From positions 41,218,128-41,282,127 of the forward strand of contig CM038717.1 of NCBI GenBank assembly GCA_021613375.1: a DNA stretch of 64,000 nt. The letters run 5' to 3'. Each line of letters begins with the position of its first letter. Within the stretch, counting starts at the first letter, position 1. The notes beneath the pieces were generated by a model. That model was not told the DNA's origin and made no database searches. It saw nothing but the letters and a program-made list of their open reading frames with translations. Made by a program: the position numbers and the translations under genes. Source of the stretch: Megaleporinus macrocephalus (taxonomy: Eukaryota > Chordata > Actinopteri > Characiformes > Anostomidae). Below are positions 1 to 15,200 of this stretch, in pieces.

Positions 1-520
1 CTCCGTAGCATTCAGTGAGCCGAACCGGACGTTAACAAACGAGCAGTACGAGTTGTTACTGCGCTGGTCTGCAGCGACGAGAGAGAAGATGAAGAACATT
101 AATGGAGGAGAAGATTGATAAAGGCTTTCGCAGACATTGTTTGTTGGTGGTGTTCTCCTCGACTGTCCCGTCGCCCGCAGCCGTAGAGAGGTTACGTCAA
201 CGATGACGTGGTTCTCTCTCTACGGGATCCCATTGGCTGTAGCTAGACGCTGCTGTTGACTCAGTCGCCGACTGGTCTGGATATTAAACCTTCTCTGCGA
301 AGCATCTTTCAGCCGTTCACACTACATGACTGAGCGAGCGCTGAGGGATCGCCTATGCACCTTTTGAGCAGAGGTTTAAGCCAGCAATCCACAAAAAACA
401 TGTCTTTATTTACAACCACCACTTAATCCCTGCTACCTCAACCGCTCGCTGCACCTCTCCACCATGCACGCCTCGTTCACACTACTCGATTTTAGCCTGA
501 TGTTCAGTCTGCAGGTACAG
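1..520. repeat. partial inverted-repeat DNA element (intron)
   Basis: Blocks of this stretch (the region around 200-345 and the cacgcctcgttcacactac end near 465-485) reappear in 9100-9810, partly in inverted order. There they form an element bounded by inverted ends. This copy is rearranged and reaches the window edge. Confidence 0.6.
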
Positions 521-620
521 AGCATAGCAGCTTAGTGTTCAGGTAAACAACTAATAGGTATACAGAGCAGTTTGAAGTAGGAAAGTATGAAAGGTACCAG
601 TTAAAGTGCAGTGCTCTGTG
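500..620. repeat. 120-bp dispersed duplicate, copy 1
   Basis: A stretch with ggtacagagcatagcagctt, then gtgttcaggtaaacaac and tatacagagcagtttgaagt, recurs almost unchanged at about 4970-5095. Both copies lie shortly upstream of a setx exon (747 and 5169). A fish interspersed repeat is the simplest reading. Confidence 0.6.
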
Positions 621-746
621 TGTAGTTGCCATGGTGATCATGTGACCAGCTTAAATCTAAAGGTGATTTGTGTTCTCATCTCATTATTATTGTTATTATT
701 ATTATTATTATTATTTTTATTTTTTTTTCCTCCCTCCTCTGTGTAG

Positions 747-920
747 CAAGCCTGAACTCTGTGCAGAACATGAGGCAGTTATATCCTAAAGAAGACGACC
801 TGGTTCTGCTCTGGCTGCCCGAAAACATTGGCGCGTATGCGAATGATGAATCTGACTTTCATGAGCTGCGCGCACACTTTGGCTACGTTTCACGATCAAT
901 TGTCATCTGCAACGGTGGAG
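747..920 (+). CDS. setx: setx exon a (pre-helicase region)
   Basis: Acceptor ctgtgtag at 739-746 and donor g|gtacgc at 921. Phase 1 in, phase 1 out, 174 bp. It encodes SLNSVQNMRQLYPKEDD, then LVLLWLPE and ESDFHELRAHFGYV. This belongs to the beta-barrel/stalk region before the helicase core, as in human SETX. The first base of its first codon comes from an exon outside the window. Confidence 0.85.
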
Positions 921-3900
921 GTACGCACTGGTGTTACTGCAGTAAGAAGGTGCTGTAATTATCAGGACCTGTGAAGATGTTCTGAGGGGGATATGAATCC
1001 AATTCTATTTCAGTCTAATTCTAACTTCTTTACTGTGGTGGTGGTGGGAACCAGGTGTCTCCACGTCTGCAACATAAATATAGACATTTAATTTACCATC
1101 GAACCCACCAGTGGACCTACACGTGTCTGGAGATTTTATATGGATTATTAAAATGGTAGACCACAGGGTGGTAGATGGTTTAGACCACAATGTTCCCAAC
1201 CCCACCGTAAATAGCCTCTTAGGCATCAGACGGTGTAATTATAACCATTTACTGGACGTCTGGTTCCATTCGCCACCACTGTGAAGTTTCTGTAGTGCGA
1301 TGTGATTGACTGCTTACGGACAAAATCTGAGGAGTTCTCCGTTAATGGTGTCAAACAGTATAACTCAGAAGTGTTGCTGTCTTTTGAGGTTCCATGTGTG
1401 CTTTCTTTATCTCTAGGTCAGCCCTCGACCTTGAACTTGGCCATACAGACGCGGGGGAACGTGTCCTCAGTCGACACTCAGCCCGTGCACTGTGAGGTGA
1501 TTTGCTCTCTGATCAGCACGCTGCGGGAGTTCAGAGCTCTCTGTTTGCTGCGGAATGGGATAATGGCTCGTCCACATATCCTCCTCACTCCTCATATCTC
1601 CATCTTCAGCCCCTGCCAAGAGGGTCTGCAGGACCTCTACATGCCTGTAAGTTATCCTTAACTGAATGTGTCTGTCCAGAGCGGGTTGAAAGAAAGCAAG
1701 TCAGACCTTTTGTAAATTTAGTCGGACACTTCAGAGGGGAATATGATTGATTGATTGATATTGTTATTATTTTTATTTATTTATTTATCGTTTTTAGGAA
1801 ACTGGAATGCTAGCTGAGTGTTGCCCGCTCTTGTGCTAATTTAGCTCTCCTAAAATGGCAAACCTCCTCTGAATAGACCCACAGTCCAGTTTGGTATTGC
1901 TCTGTGTGAGCTGCTTCTGGCTGAAGCACATGGTGTTTAGGGATATTAGTTGGTCTGTCTTTGTTTACTAACGGACCCCTTATTGATTATTTGAATGATC
2001 TGGGCTCCCGTAATCACATCTTGTTTTTTAGCTTCATAGTTGGATGAAAACATTGTAAAAGTCATGTAGCTTCAGCCAGAGATCAGCTTTCTGTGAATAA
2101 TGAAAGATTAAAGTGATGTTTATCTGATGCTAGCAGTTCTGGTTGTCTGCCAGGTCTTCCAGGTGGTTATCAGGAGGCCTGTTTTTCTCTGTAGCAGAAC
2201 TCTAGTTTTGGTAATTTCTGATATTCCTGACTTTCCCTCGCCTCTCACACATCCCCTGAGCCTTCTTAGATGTTTATGTATCCTTTTAGAGAGACGCCAA
2301 CGTTCACACCATGTTAGTAACCCCGTTGAGAAGAGCGTATGTTGGAAAGATGTAGCTGTGACGGTTGGGTAGAATGAAAGAGCTAAAAAATGCTGAGTGG
2401 ACAGATTAAACTGAGAGACATGTTCCAGACTTATAGAGAAATATCTTAATCTTTAATCTTTCCTCTTTCCTGTAGGAGTTCAATATGGACCAGGCAAAGG
2501 CGATCAGCTGTGGGGTTGAAATGGTGAGGGGGCGGCAGAGGGATCCTAAAATACTCTTAATTCTTGGCCCCCCAGGAACTGGCAAGAGCAAGACCATCGT
2601 TGGCATGCTGGAGAGGCTGTTATCTGAAGTATGTTTGTTTTCTGTTTTAGATACACTACCAGCCAAACGTTTTAGATACGCTACCAGCCAAACGTTTTAG
2701 ATACACTACCAGCCAAACGTTTTAGATACACTACCAGCCAAACGTTTTAGATACACTACCAGTCAAACGCTTTAGATACGCTACCAGTCAAACGCTTTAG
2801 ATACGCTACCAGACAAACGCTTTAGATACGCTACCAGACAAACGCTTTAGATACGCTACCAGACAAACGCTTTAGATACGCTACCAGACAAACGCTTTAG
2901 ATACGCTACCAGACAAACGCTTTAGATACGCTACCAGACAAACGCTTTAGATACGCTACCAGACAAACGCTTTAGATACGCTACCAGCCAAACGCTTTAG
3001 ACGCGCTACCAGCCAAACGCTTTAGACGCGCTACCAGCCAAACGCTTTAGATGCACTACCAGCCAAACGCTTTAGATGCACTACCAGCCAAACGCTTTAG
3101 ATGCACTACCAGCCAAACGCTTTAGATGCACTACCAGCCAAACGCTTTAGATGCACTACCAGTCAAACGTTTTAGACGCACTACCAGTCAAACGTTTTAG
3201 ACGCACTACCAGATTGTACAGATGTAATTCATTAGCTTGTTGAAAACGTTTAGTGTGTTGATCTGTTTTTACTTAGCAGTGAACACTGAACCACCGGCTT
3301 CATCAAAATTCTTTACGAGCAGCTAACGGTAACGTGGTGTGAATGGTACCCAACACTAGTAAAGACCTGCTGTGATATCTTCTAATGACTAAGACTGAAT
3401 TTCTGGTTTGTTTATCAGCACAGTGAGAACGCCTCTGTGAATCGCCACAATAAGCCCCACCGGATGCGCATTCTGCTGTGTGCACCGTCCAACGCCGCCG
3501 TCGACAACTTGATGAAGAAAGTCATCCTCACCTTCAAGGGGAGGTGCAGAAACCTCCTCGCTCCACAAGGTACCAGCTGCTCTTTCACATACACGCGTTA
3601 CTGTAAACCTGACAGCAGGGACTGATGTAGACCGAGTTTAGAGCTGATCATGTGTTCCACTTAACACTGATCATTATTTACAACTGTTTCTTTCACTTGA
3701 GTGAGTATCAGGCTACTCCAGAAACAGAGGCACTCTGGGATTCAGCTTTAGAGTCTTATTTTCTTAGTTATGCAGCATTTTATTATATAGCCTGTTAATG
3801 TTACTTAGCAAGTCTTTAGTTGCACTTCCTGGCATTGCATTGAAGCATCAGCAGCGTTTTAATGTCAAAGGGCTTTTTTGCCAAACCTTGGTTTCAGTCA

Positions 3901-5125
3901 AGAGTTTAGGTTTAGTGCATCACTACTAAGTAGGTTTTGCATTTTATTTATTTATTTTTTATTATTTATTTATTGCATTAAATAGTTTAGTTCAGACTAA
4001 TGCTCCTCTGACTGAAGGAATTTTCCTCTGTGAGAGTTCATAGTTTATTACTTGAAGTGTGGAAAATATCAACACAGTGATTCGACATTTTAACAACGTG
4101 GTGGTTTTATTAAAATGGAATGGTGCAGCTCCAGTGTTGCCGGTGTGTATATGTTCAGTCTGCCTCTCTGAGAGTCTGTGAGTGATTGTGATGCTGTTTG
4201 TTGTCTGTAGGGAACTGCGGGGACATTAACCTGGTACGACTGGGCAGCGAGAAGACCATCTCTAAAGATCTGACGGCCTTCAGCCTCGACCGCCAGACAG
4301 CCAGTAAGTGCATTATAATAAAACTCCAGCACACTGGAATTCTGATACCTTTCCAGGAGGGGGCACCTTTTTATATACACTACTGCTCAAAAGTTTGGGA
4401 TCACAGTGAAATGTTCTTGTTTTAATGGAGTATCTTCTTCCTTAACACAACAATGGACTGACGGGTCTCTAAAGAAAGTTGTTTCTTTCTGGTCATTGTG
4501 AGTCGGTCAGCAGGCCATCAACTGCTGATCTTCAGATACTAAACTAACCTAGAATGTTGTTCCCTTTTATACTCACTTATTAGTAGAATGTTTTTCAGCT
4601 GTGATCACAATTGATCAAGAGTGTCCTAACAACCAATTAGTCCAATAACATCCTTAACTTGGATTGGTGGTCGTACCAGGAGATTTAGACAGAGGACTGA
4701 GAATTACTAATAGAACTATATGTAAAATAAGCCTCTATACAAAAATAGACTTTAATACAAACATTTTTATTCTTTAAAAATCATCTGATACATTAATTGT
4801 GAAATGGACAGTATTGTTTGTCAAATGCATGAAAATTGCATGAAATTAAATTCTAAAGTGATCCTAAACTTTTGAGCGGTAGTGTGTATATATGTATGTG
4901 TGTAGTACAGAGTAGAGGTGCAGCGGGTGAGGTAGCCAGGGTTAAGTAGTGGTTGTAAATACAGACGTGTACAGTTCAGGTACAGAGCATAGCAGCTTGG
5001 TGTTCAGGTAAACAACTGATAGGTATACAGAGCAGTTTGAAGTGTATGGAGCACACAGCTTTGTCTAAAGTATAAAAAGGGACCAGTTATAGTGCTTGTT
5101 TTGTCACTTCCTCACCTCAAATCTT

Positions 5126-5166
<41 letters not shown>

Positions 5167-5890
5167 AGAGAAGACCCAGATGTACTCAGACTCTGATGTG
5201 CAGAGGCAGAAGGAGAAACTGGACCAGGCTATTGAGCATCTCTCTCGGCAGTGTGCCACAACTCAGAAACAGTCTCCTGAGGTAATGAGCCCCCCACACA
5301 GTAGAGGGCGATGCCTGCTCTCTGTACGTTTTTATCCTTTTTTCTTCTGTCTGTCTCGTTTGCCGCTGTGCTTACGCTCTCCTCGCTGTGTGTGTGTTCT
5401 GTGTCTCACTGGATGCTCTGCAGTTTAAGCAGTTGATGGACAGGAAGCGTCATCTTCTGTCAGAAAGAGAGAAACTCAGCCCACAGCTGAAAGAGGTATA
5501 AACTCACAAAGAACTTCTTTTTTTAAATAAATAAATAAATAAATATATATGTCACATGTAATACAGTTCTTATAACCTCTTTCTCTCTCCCGCCCTCTAG
5601 TTCCGAAGTAAAAGGCAGGAGTTTCAGACTGGTGTTCTTCGAGACGCTCACGTGATCTGCTGCACTCTGAGCACCAGTGGAAGCGGCGTCCTTGAGTACG
5701 CCTTCCGTCGCCTTGGACACGAACCCTTCAGCTGCGTCATCCTCGACGAGGTCTGTTCTACTTGATTCACTAATCAATCAGCAGGTGAACTGAATCTGCA
5801 GTGGTTTTCAGCTTGATTGGCCATGTGGGGTAACCAGCTGTTAAGTCTGAGGTTCTATACTGGTGAAATTTGGTCAGCAGCACAGACACA

Positions 5891-5924
<34 letters not shown>

Positions 5925-8900
5925 TCAGTGAGTGAAAAACACAACAAGCTCGTACGACAGGTTAGAAAATGCTCAGAGTTAGATTCAGAGTGTGCTGAAA
6001 ATGTTTAGTTTGAAGGTTTGCACAGGTGGCCCGCAGCCTCCGCTCACTTTCTTCACCTGTGAAGATGCTCAAAGCCTAGTAGGTGTCACTTCTCAGTCTT
6101 CATGTCACTAGAATTGTTTAATATTGTGTTCATGCCACACACAGGTGCTACAGTTCTAATTGTAGTAATTACTTAATTAATTGATTAATCTCCCTTTAGA
6201 GGCTCATTAATACACTCCAAAACAGCTACCCACAAAGTACAGCCCGCAGATCCTAAAAATCTTAAATTTAAAGTATTATCGGCAAATTCTTTAGTCCTAC
6301 ACACACTAGGGGGCAGTGAGAAACACACACACACACACACACACAGAGGGTAGTGAATATACACACTAGGGGGCAGTGAACGCAGCACCCGGGAAGCAGT
6401 TGGGTGTCTTGTCTTGTCAGTTTGGCGTAGACCTACGACTGCCCCATGTAGTAGTGTTAGAGCTGATCTGGTATTGGAATTGGAGACTCAATGCAATGAC
6501 GAAGGTTAAAGGTTCAAGTTGCATCACATCTCAAACCTGAGCATCATCTAGAATCCTGAGCTTAAGTGGGATTTTAAACGTGGGGAAATTTGTTGTTTCT
6601 CAGTTGCAGACTCCACAGCTCCTCATGTAGGCTTGGAGATTTCTAGTAGATCTTTATAAAAAACATAAAGGTTCTTCATAAGGCTGGTTTAACTCCTCTG
6701 TGTGCAGAAATGTCTATGTTTTAAACGATATAACAGTCACTGCCACATACTTTTCAGCTCCAGTAATATGGTTCTTGAGCAACACTTCCAGTAGAGGGCA
6801 GTACGGAGTAAATCAAACATGGTGACGCTGGATGAGCTCGTAGTTCTTTATTTACTTTAAACACAATTTAAAAAAACACTTTTTGTCTCTGCACCGCGGT
6901 GATGATACATCCTGGTTAAAATTTCTAACCAACTCGTACAACCAAATTCCTTCTTCATTGTGTTTGTATGGAAGTTGAACATTTCCAAAAACATGCAAAT
7001 TACGCATGAAATGAATGCAGATTAGGGACAGAAAGCTCCGCCCGTATCTGCTTTTTTAATCTGTTGCAGCTGATTTTATTTAAACAAGAACAGACATTTG
7101 ATAGTTTTAATTGAACGCTGTACACAGAAAAGGTTTGTTTTATAATCCGTGAAAGTGATAATATATATTTATAGTTATATAAAGTCTGTTTAATGTGTTA
7201 ATGTGAAAGATTCCTTTATGAGCACTACCTGTAGTGCATTAGTTTATATTGACTGGTGCTCTCATTATATTATTGAGTATAAACTTATTTCTATGAATGT
7301 TTGTGTGTTTTTCTCTTTTTGCTTGTGTGTGTATTCATAGGCAGGACAAGCTAAAGAGACTGAGACCCTGATTCCTTTGCTCCATCGATGCCCGTATTTA
7401 ATTCTGGTGGGGGATCCTGAGCAGCTTCCTCCCACCGTTGTCTCCAAGGTAACACATCCTAGAATACACATCGTCACTGTTTTTTTTAGTTTTCTATGTC
7501 GTTTGAACACGACAGCTGCTGCTGGTTAATGACCAATAAGAATGCCTTCAAAAGAAACGTCATTGAAAGTAAAGTAATTATACTGAAATTATTAGTATTG
7601 TTATTAGAAATGTATCTGTATTGGCCGATTTATAAAAAAAAAAAAAAAAATCAAAATCGGTGATCGGTCGATATTTCTCCAGTTTAGCCGATCCCGAGAC
7701 TCGATCGATGCCGTTAAACAAATGAGTCTAATTTCTGTATTTCCGGCTAGTGTTTTATCCAGGAAGAGGAGCCCTCCGGCCAGCTCCCTGCAATTCCTAT
7801 CTGAACCACTAGGTGGAAATACACACCCTTTCATTTTTGAGAGACTGACTAAAGCAGCAGCCTCGCGAGAACAGTGCATGTTCTGATAGAAAACATGTCG
7901 TCAGTCTGCCAGTTCTTTATCGTGTGTGACTCAGACTCATCCAGGATGTTTTGTAAAATCAGCATGTATCGTTGAGGAACCAAGACAAAGACATTTAACA
8001 CTAATAATCTGATACGGCATTTAAGAGACACCACGCGGCTGAATACAGTGAGTATCAGTAAACAGCAGAGCTAGAACACACACAGCTAACACAAAACAAA
8101 CAACCCAGAACACCTACAGACCAGATCTGACCGGTACCAACAGAACAGCAGCAGCAATTCAATATTCTACATTTAATGATTACAATTTTAGTTTAAATTA
8201 AGAGTCTGCGTTTAATGACTGCAGTTTTTACTGCATTTATTTAATTAACTTTTTTTTTTTCATTTTAAATTCAGTGTCTAAATTTAATGATTGCAGCTTA
8301 CTGCTAATTATATTAATTAATACAATTTTATGCTGAGCTCATTAAAAAGGGTAATAAATCAGTTTAGATCATGTTTCATGACTTGCTTGCGCTAATCACT
8401 ACATGTAGCCCTGCCGCGGCATATAGCCCCGCCCTCGATCGGTATCGGCTATCAGCCGACCATGCTGAAAGGCGATCGGAATCGACCTCAGAAACGCTGA
8501 TCAGTCCATCTATTTATTATTATTATTATTATTATTGTTATTATTATTGTTATTGTTATTATTATTATTATTATTGTTATTAATTAAATAATAATAAGAA
8601 GAAGAAGAAGTATACAGTGTACAGGGTTTTAAGGAAACATTTGTCTACTCAGTATTTGTTTGCTGGGACAGTCTATAAATACAATCGGTAGATAAACCGC
8701 TGAGTGCTGTAATGTTTGGGATTCTCTGGGGAAGCTTGGACGACTCAAGGTCTCAGTCCACAGTTTAATTTATATTTTGCCAAAACTGCACCAAACACAG
8801 AGAGAAGAGACAGCGCCTCCAGTGCTGACAGCTAAAAACTCAGCCCTCTGTCTGGAAAACCCATCGATCTACTCGTATCATCTCAGGTTCTTCAGTATTA

Positions 8901-11900
8901 AAGTCCTTACGAATTTCTAAAGAGACAGATGTAAATGTTTCTTCTCTTTAAAACTAGTGGTGTGATGACACTACAGGACATTGTCAGTCTGTTCTTGGTT
9001 AACCCACTTCACTGTTAACCCCTAGCTCGGTGAGACTAGTTAACCCCTAGCCCCAGAGAGACTGGTGGTCCTGCTGGACAAGCAGAGATGCTGCATTATG
9101 CCTCGTTCACACTACGCGGTTTTAGCCTGATGTTCAGTCACCGACTGTTTTTTGTAGATCGCCAATAAAAACCTCTGCTTGGAGAACAATCGCCGACCAC
9201 TCTGCGCTCGCTCATTCGTGTAGTGTGAACTGCTGAAAGGCGCTCGCCGACTAATCGCAGACGCCTAGCAAACGTCTAGCATGTTTAATATCCAGACCAG
9301 TCGGCGACTGAGTCCAGAGCAGCGTCTAGCTACAGCCAATGGGATTACATAGAGAGAGAACCACGTCACCGTTCACGCAATCTCTCTGTGGCTGCAGGCG
9401 ACACATACGCTTTCATTGATAAAATATTTATGTCCAGCTCTCTCTGTAGAACAGACAGTCTCTGCTGGCCCCGTGTCTTTATCCATCTTCTCGTCCATAT
9501 TTGTTCTTTCTCTTCCTTCTTTCGTCGCTGCAGATCAGTGCAGTAACATCTCGTACTACTTGTTTGTTTGGAAATAATGTATGTTCTACGCTAGTTCTCA
9601 CCAGAGTTTGGTTCTCGTGAACACAGCCAGATGAGTGGGTGGTTCCCCAGAGTGAAAATCGTGTAATTGGTGACCTGTGTCGCCGATCAGTCATGTAGTG
9701 TGAAAACCACGACAACTGAAAGCCTCTCGATTTAAAGCACAACCAGTCACGTAGCGTCAACGGCACAAAGACCCGCCGACTCAAACAGTCGTGTAGTGTG
9801 AAGCAGGCATTTGGTGAAACTATCTCCTGCTGGTGCTCCCACGTGGGCAGAGCTGCTGGTTACTTCCAAAGCTTCAGAACTCTGAACAGTGGAATTTAAC
9901 CCATCTGTGAAGAACCCACATGCATGTGAGCACACTAGCCCTGTCCACTGTACCCAGGGAGCAGTTGACGGTTTGTTGTTTTGTTCAAGGAAACTTGAGT
10001 CTCGCTGTTGTGTCCTGTCTGTTCAGGGGATTGAACCAGCGACATTCACGTCACAAAGCTGGTTTCCAGTCCACCAGCCCACAACTGCCTCTAATCCAAG
10101 ACAGCTTTAATGATTTAGTGGTTGATTGGAGACTTAGATTTCTGTCGGATTATTGAGGCTCTTATTTAAGGGGTGGTTTGTCGGACCAAGTTTTTAGGTA
10201 GCCGTCCAACGGGATCATTGACAGTATATAAATTTACCCAACAGGTGTAGGGTTTTGTTTCCCTTCCCATCTCATCGATCACCTGACACCAGTAAGAGTC
10301 ACTGGGCAAGACTCCAGACGCTGCAATGCTCACTCAAGAGTTTGCTGGTAATAGGATTGACATGTAACTTGGTGGTTGTTTTGTGTTTTTGTGATCTCAG
10401 AAAGCCAAAGATCTTGGCTATGACCAGTCCCTGATGGCACGGTTATGGAAGAGCCTTCATCAGTCCAACCCCTCCCCTTCCCCCAGCATATTCCTCAGCA
10501 TCCAGTACCGAATGCACCCCGACATCTCCGAGTTCCCCTCCAAGTACATCTACAATAAAAACCTGAAAAATGACTGGTATGACCACCTCACACACAAACA
10601 CACACATTACTCACCCACATGCCTGAGTGTATGTAAATTTACTGCCCATGTTGCAGTTGGTGTGTCATCTGAGCACCCCAAGCTGTAACTCCGTATGTGG
10701 GGGTTTCTGTGCGGCCCCTTTTCCTTCAGTGCCGTGTTTTGTTGCGTTGCAATGCTCAGGGCTGGAGAGTGTCTGCAATTCAGGGATCTGACGCCACAGC
10801 AGAGAAGCCTTAATAGGTTTGGAATGCCGTGGACCGTGCATTGTGGTTGGTGAGTTTTGAACTGAAGGAAGTGCCTCAGCATGCAAACTGCTAACTGTCC
10901 AGTGGGAATATCAGTCCTGACAGAGAGCAGTCCTGCATTGGTTAGTGTTTCCTAAAATAAAGAGTTTGATGTGAATCTTGGTTGGAGCCAAATATTGGCA
11001 GGTTTTGGTAAAAGAACCCCCAAATCCACTGGGATTACATATCATATCGTTACTGTAGCAAAAAAAAACATGTATCCCAGTTGATTTTTATTTTTCTATA
11101 TCATTTAAACACAACAGCTGTTTACTTTGAGAATTTCATGGTTAATGGACCAATAGAAATGCTCCAAAATAGCTGGGAAAATGTTCGGCTCCATCAATTT
11201 ACATTGAAAGTGGAGAATGGGTTTTGTATTATCTGTGAAACCACCAACTATGAGGACTAAACAAAACAGTTCAGAATTGTTTCACCAAGTATGTCACACA
11301 GAAGGAATCTGTAATTTGCTTTGCTGGGGCACATGTGTACGACATATAACAAGAACAATATTACACTAAGAGAAAGTTACAGTAAGAGACTAGATAGAAT
11401 AAAGAATATATGATAATAATGAGATATTATCTGTGCTTATATATGAACGTATATTATAAGAGCTGGTATGTACCGAATCGGTTCAGTTGTGCTAATAAGC
11501 ATTATGTTGTGAAGGAGTTCCTGTAATACAGTGAGATTCAGTTCAGGTATGACTTTGAATTGGAAGTGTAGGGTGACCACTGTGGTTAATGAGTGTGGTC
11601 ACCCTTCACTCTCATTTAAAACCAGTTAACAGCTTCATATTTTCTTTATGTTATCTTAGATATCTGACGTCGCTGTCCAAAGAAAAACAAAGTGTCACTT
11701 GAACACACAACCTTTCCAGGGTATAAAGAGCAGCTCTCATGAACCTACCAGTAGAATGCTCCCAAATCAGTTGGCATAAAATATCTATAAAGTTATATAA
11801 TATATAGGGAGAACAAAAACCATTCTTAACTTTCTGTGATGATCTGAAAGCAGGCAAGTCAGAACACAGAGAGCACAGAATACTGTGATGCTGCTGTCAA

Positions 11901-12172
11901 GGACTCTATTGGACAGTCTCTGCATTAGATGCTCGAACTGGGTTCTTCTTATTCCTAAACAGCTACGTACTAACGGAGATTCCAGCTGTACTAACGCTCG
12001 TCTTTGAGTTGGTTGGTGTGTGTGTGTGTGTGTGTGTGGCATGGAAGAGTTTGGGATGCTTCCCCCTGTTAATGCGACAGTTGCCTTGTTTGATTGATTA
12101 CTTTGAGCCCTGGTTTGTAAACTCTTGTAGCGTCTTTAGTCTGGGTGTGATGAATGCTGCTTTTTCTGCGTT

Positions 12173-12217
<45 letters not shown>

Positions 12218-15200
12218 AACACATTAGGCATGTTTGAGATACGGCTGCGCCTGGCCTTGGTGGTCAGCGAGGGCAGCCGGACGCAGTTCGGGGAGGAGGT
12301 TAGAAAAGAGCCTCAACTCTTGACAGTCGCCACCTGCTGCCTACGTGAACAAGGACAGATCTCGCGGTGCTTGCGCTCTTCACAGCTGATGAAGTTGACG
12401 CAGTAGAGAAAAAAGAAAAATAGATCCACATAGTGTTGTTGTGCTTTTAGAGACACTCACAAATCATAATTGTAAATCTGCAGCACTGGAGCCTCTTCAT
12501 GATCTGAAATGCTGATTATTAAAAAAAGATGTTAAACACTATGAAACTGAACTGTCACGCTAGGAAAATGATGGTATTAGTGTATATATCTGGTCTTTAA
12601 AGAGTTTTAAAGGAAATATATATACTTTACAGTAAAGAGTTAAACGTCAGAGGTGTCTGCAGAGCTTCTGACCAATGAGGATTAAGCTCTGTTGTCATCA
12701 AGACGTCTCTCGGCTTGTGCAGTTAGAGGAGAGCAACTGGAAAATGTTCGGCTCCATGGATTTACATTGAAAGTTGAGAATGGGTTTTGTCCTCTCCTGT
12801 AAAGAGGCCATTTTGGAGATACTACTTTTTTCCCTTCTTTGAACAGCGATGGTATAAATATCCCATCATATCTGTGAAGCTACCAAGTATGAGGAATAAA
12901 CAAAACAGTTCAGAATTGTTTCACAAAGTATGTTCCACACACAGAAGGAATCTGTAATTTGTTTTGCTGAGGCCCATGTGTACGACGGATAACAAGAACA
13001 ATATTACACTAAGAGAAAGTTACAATAAGAGACTAAATAGAATTAAGAATAAGAGTAATAAAGAGATACATGATGATGAAATAAATTATCTGTGCTTATA
13101 TATGATCGTATATTATAAAAGAGCCTCTTCATGATCTGAAATGCTGTTTATGAAAAAGAAATATGTTAAATACTGAATGAAAATGAACTGTCGCACTACT
13201 AGACATGATAGTATTAGCGTAAATGTTGGGTCTTTAAAGAGTTTTGGAGGAGATTTATATTTTACAATGAAGAGTCAAACATCAGAGGTGTTCGCGGAGC
13301 TTCTGACCAATGAGGATTAAGCTCTGACACCATCAAGCCGAGTTCGTGGAGAGCAACTGCAGCGACTGTGTGTGAAGCCTGCAGCTCCTCGCACTCGCGA
13401 AATGTTAACATCGTATGTCATCGTGAAGCAGCGGTGGCGCCGACTTAAGAGACAAGAAAACTAACCGGCATGCACCGCACGGAGCACTCAGCAGAGTGGT
13501 GGGCATCCCTATCTGCAGCACCAGGGAGTGTCCTGTTGGTTCAGGGGATCGTACCAGCAACAACACGGTTACAAGGCTGGTTCCTCAAAGTCCAGCTCAT
13601 GACCTCCCTCCTCTTTAGTAATAAACCCTGCTTGAGTTCATCCTGGTGTCCATCTTCAGTCTCTAATAGCTTTCCAGTCTATTTTCTTCAGTCTCAGGGC
13701 TAGAGGACCTGTTTTAGAGGGTTAATCGTTCCTCTCTTTAATTTTGATGAGGAAGATGGTGTATAGTGGCATGACTCGAGGTGAAGGGGAGGTTGCAACA
13801 CAAATACCAAATAGCTCTACTGAGACAAGGTCTCAAGAAAAATTCACGGAGGCAGAGGAGATCTTTGATGTGGAACAAGGATGCTGGTGGTTGTCCCACA
13901 GTGGTCTTCACATCTGGCATGATGATGTTGTGTCAGCAGCTTCCAACACTCATGATGGGCACTGTGGTGTGATGGCAGCATGCAGAGCATCATGTAGCCC
14001 TGTTGACACTGAGTGTGATGATGATGATGATGATTATGATGATGGTGCTACTTCTGAAAATCAATGTGTTGGCCAGGTGGTGACCTCCATGGCACAAGGA
14101 GGTTCGGGACTTCTGTGCTTGTGTGGAATCGATCCCTGGTGATCCGATCAATGGACACTACCAAGTAGTGGTGTGAACGGGGTCCAGTGTGTCTGAGATG
14201 TAATTTGATAACACATTCTGCTGGAAATCTGATCCCACTAAAGACTCATAATCAAGACCTATGAAGACAGCTTGGGGATGTGGCTGTCTACTCTTGTTTA
14301 CTTCACTTGAGATGTTCAAACCGGGAGCACAATTGATTGCAGCACGTCTCATCTGACGCCCACTTCTAAGACTAGCCCTAAGTTCACGGCTCATAGCTCC
14401 AAACTTTCTTACCAAATCAGCCAAAGGAAGGAACCTCAGTAGTCAATATAGTTAAGAGATGTCAGAACTGGGACAGTCTATGTGTTGGGAGCTCCACTGT
14501 AGGATTTGAGACAGACCTGATAGGTGGGTGCTGTTTAAACTGGGACATGTGCTGGTGCTGATGAGGGTGGGAGGTGGACCCTGCTGTCTCAGCCCACCTT
14601 CAGCCCTACTGCTAAGTACAAGTGCTAATCATTTAGCAGTGAAAGTTGTGATTACTCTCTCTTCTGTGGTCCATCACGTACTCTGTTATTGAAAAGGCTC
14701 TGGATTACGTTCAAGAACGACGGTTTCCTCTACTGGATTCCCAGCACAGGTTGTTCACCACAGACGTCTGCAGGTAAACTAGGCTGGAGATCATCTTTAC
14801 CCCGAGTGCTGATGTTGCGTGTAAAGTCTGAACCTGCTTCTTATAAATGTATATTTAAGAGGCATGGAAAGATGTTAGGTCACGTCCAGTTTTTTGTTGT
14901 TGCTGTCCAAACAAAAGCGGGTATCTCCAAGGCAAGTTTATTTGTATAGCACCTTTCATACTCAAAGTGCCACTGTGTGTAAGAAATGAGAAATATACAA
15001 ATATTTAAAAGAAAGAAAATTAAACAAAAGTGAAGAATGAGGCGCTACCAAGACTTCTGCAGCCCACCACCAGAGCCCATTGGTTCTAGAGGCTCAGATT
15101 TATTCCGGAAGCTGCACTAAAGATTTCTCTTATATCCTCATATACGTTGGTGATTCCTATCACCTTCCTCTCAGAATGGGGTTGCCAGGGTCCAGCCCAC

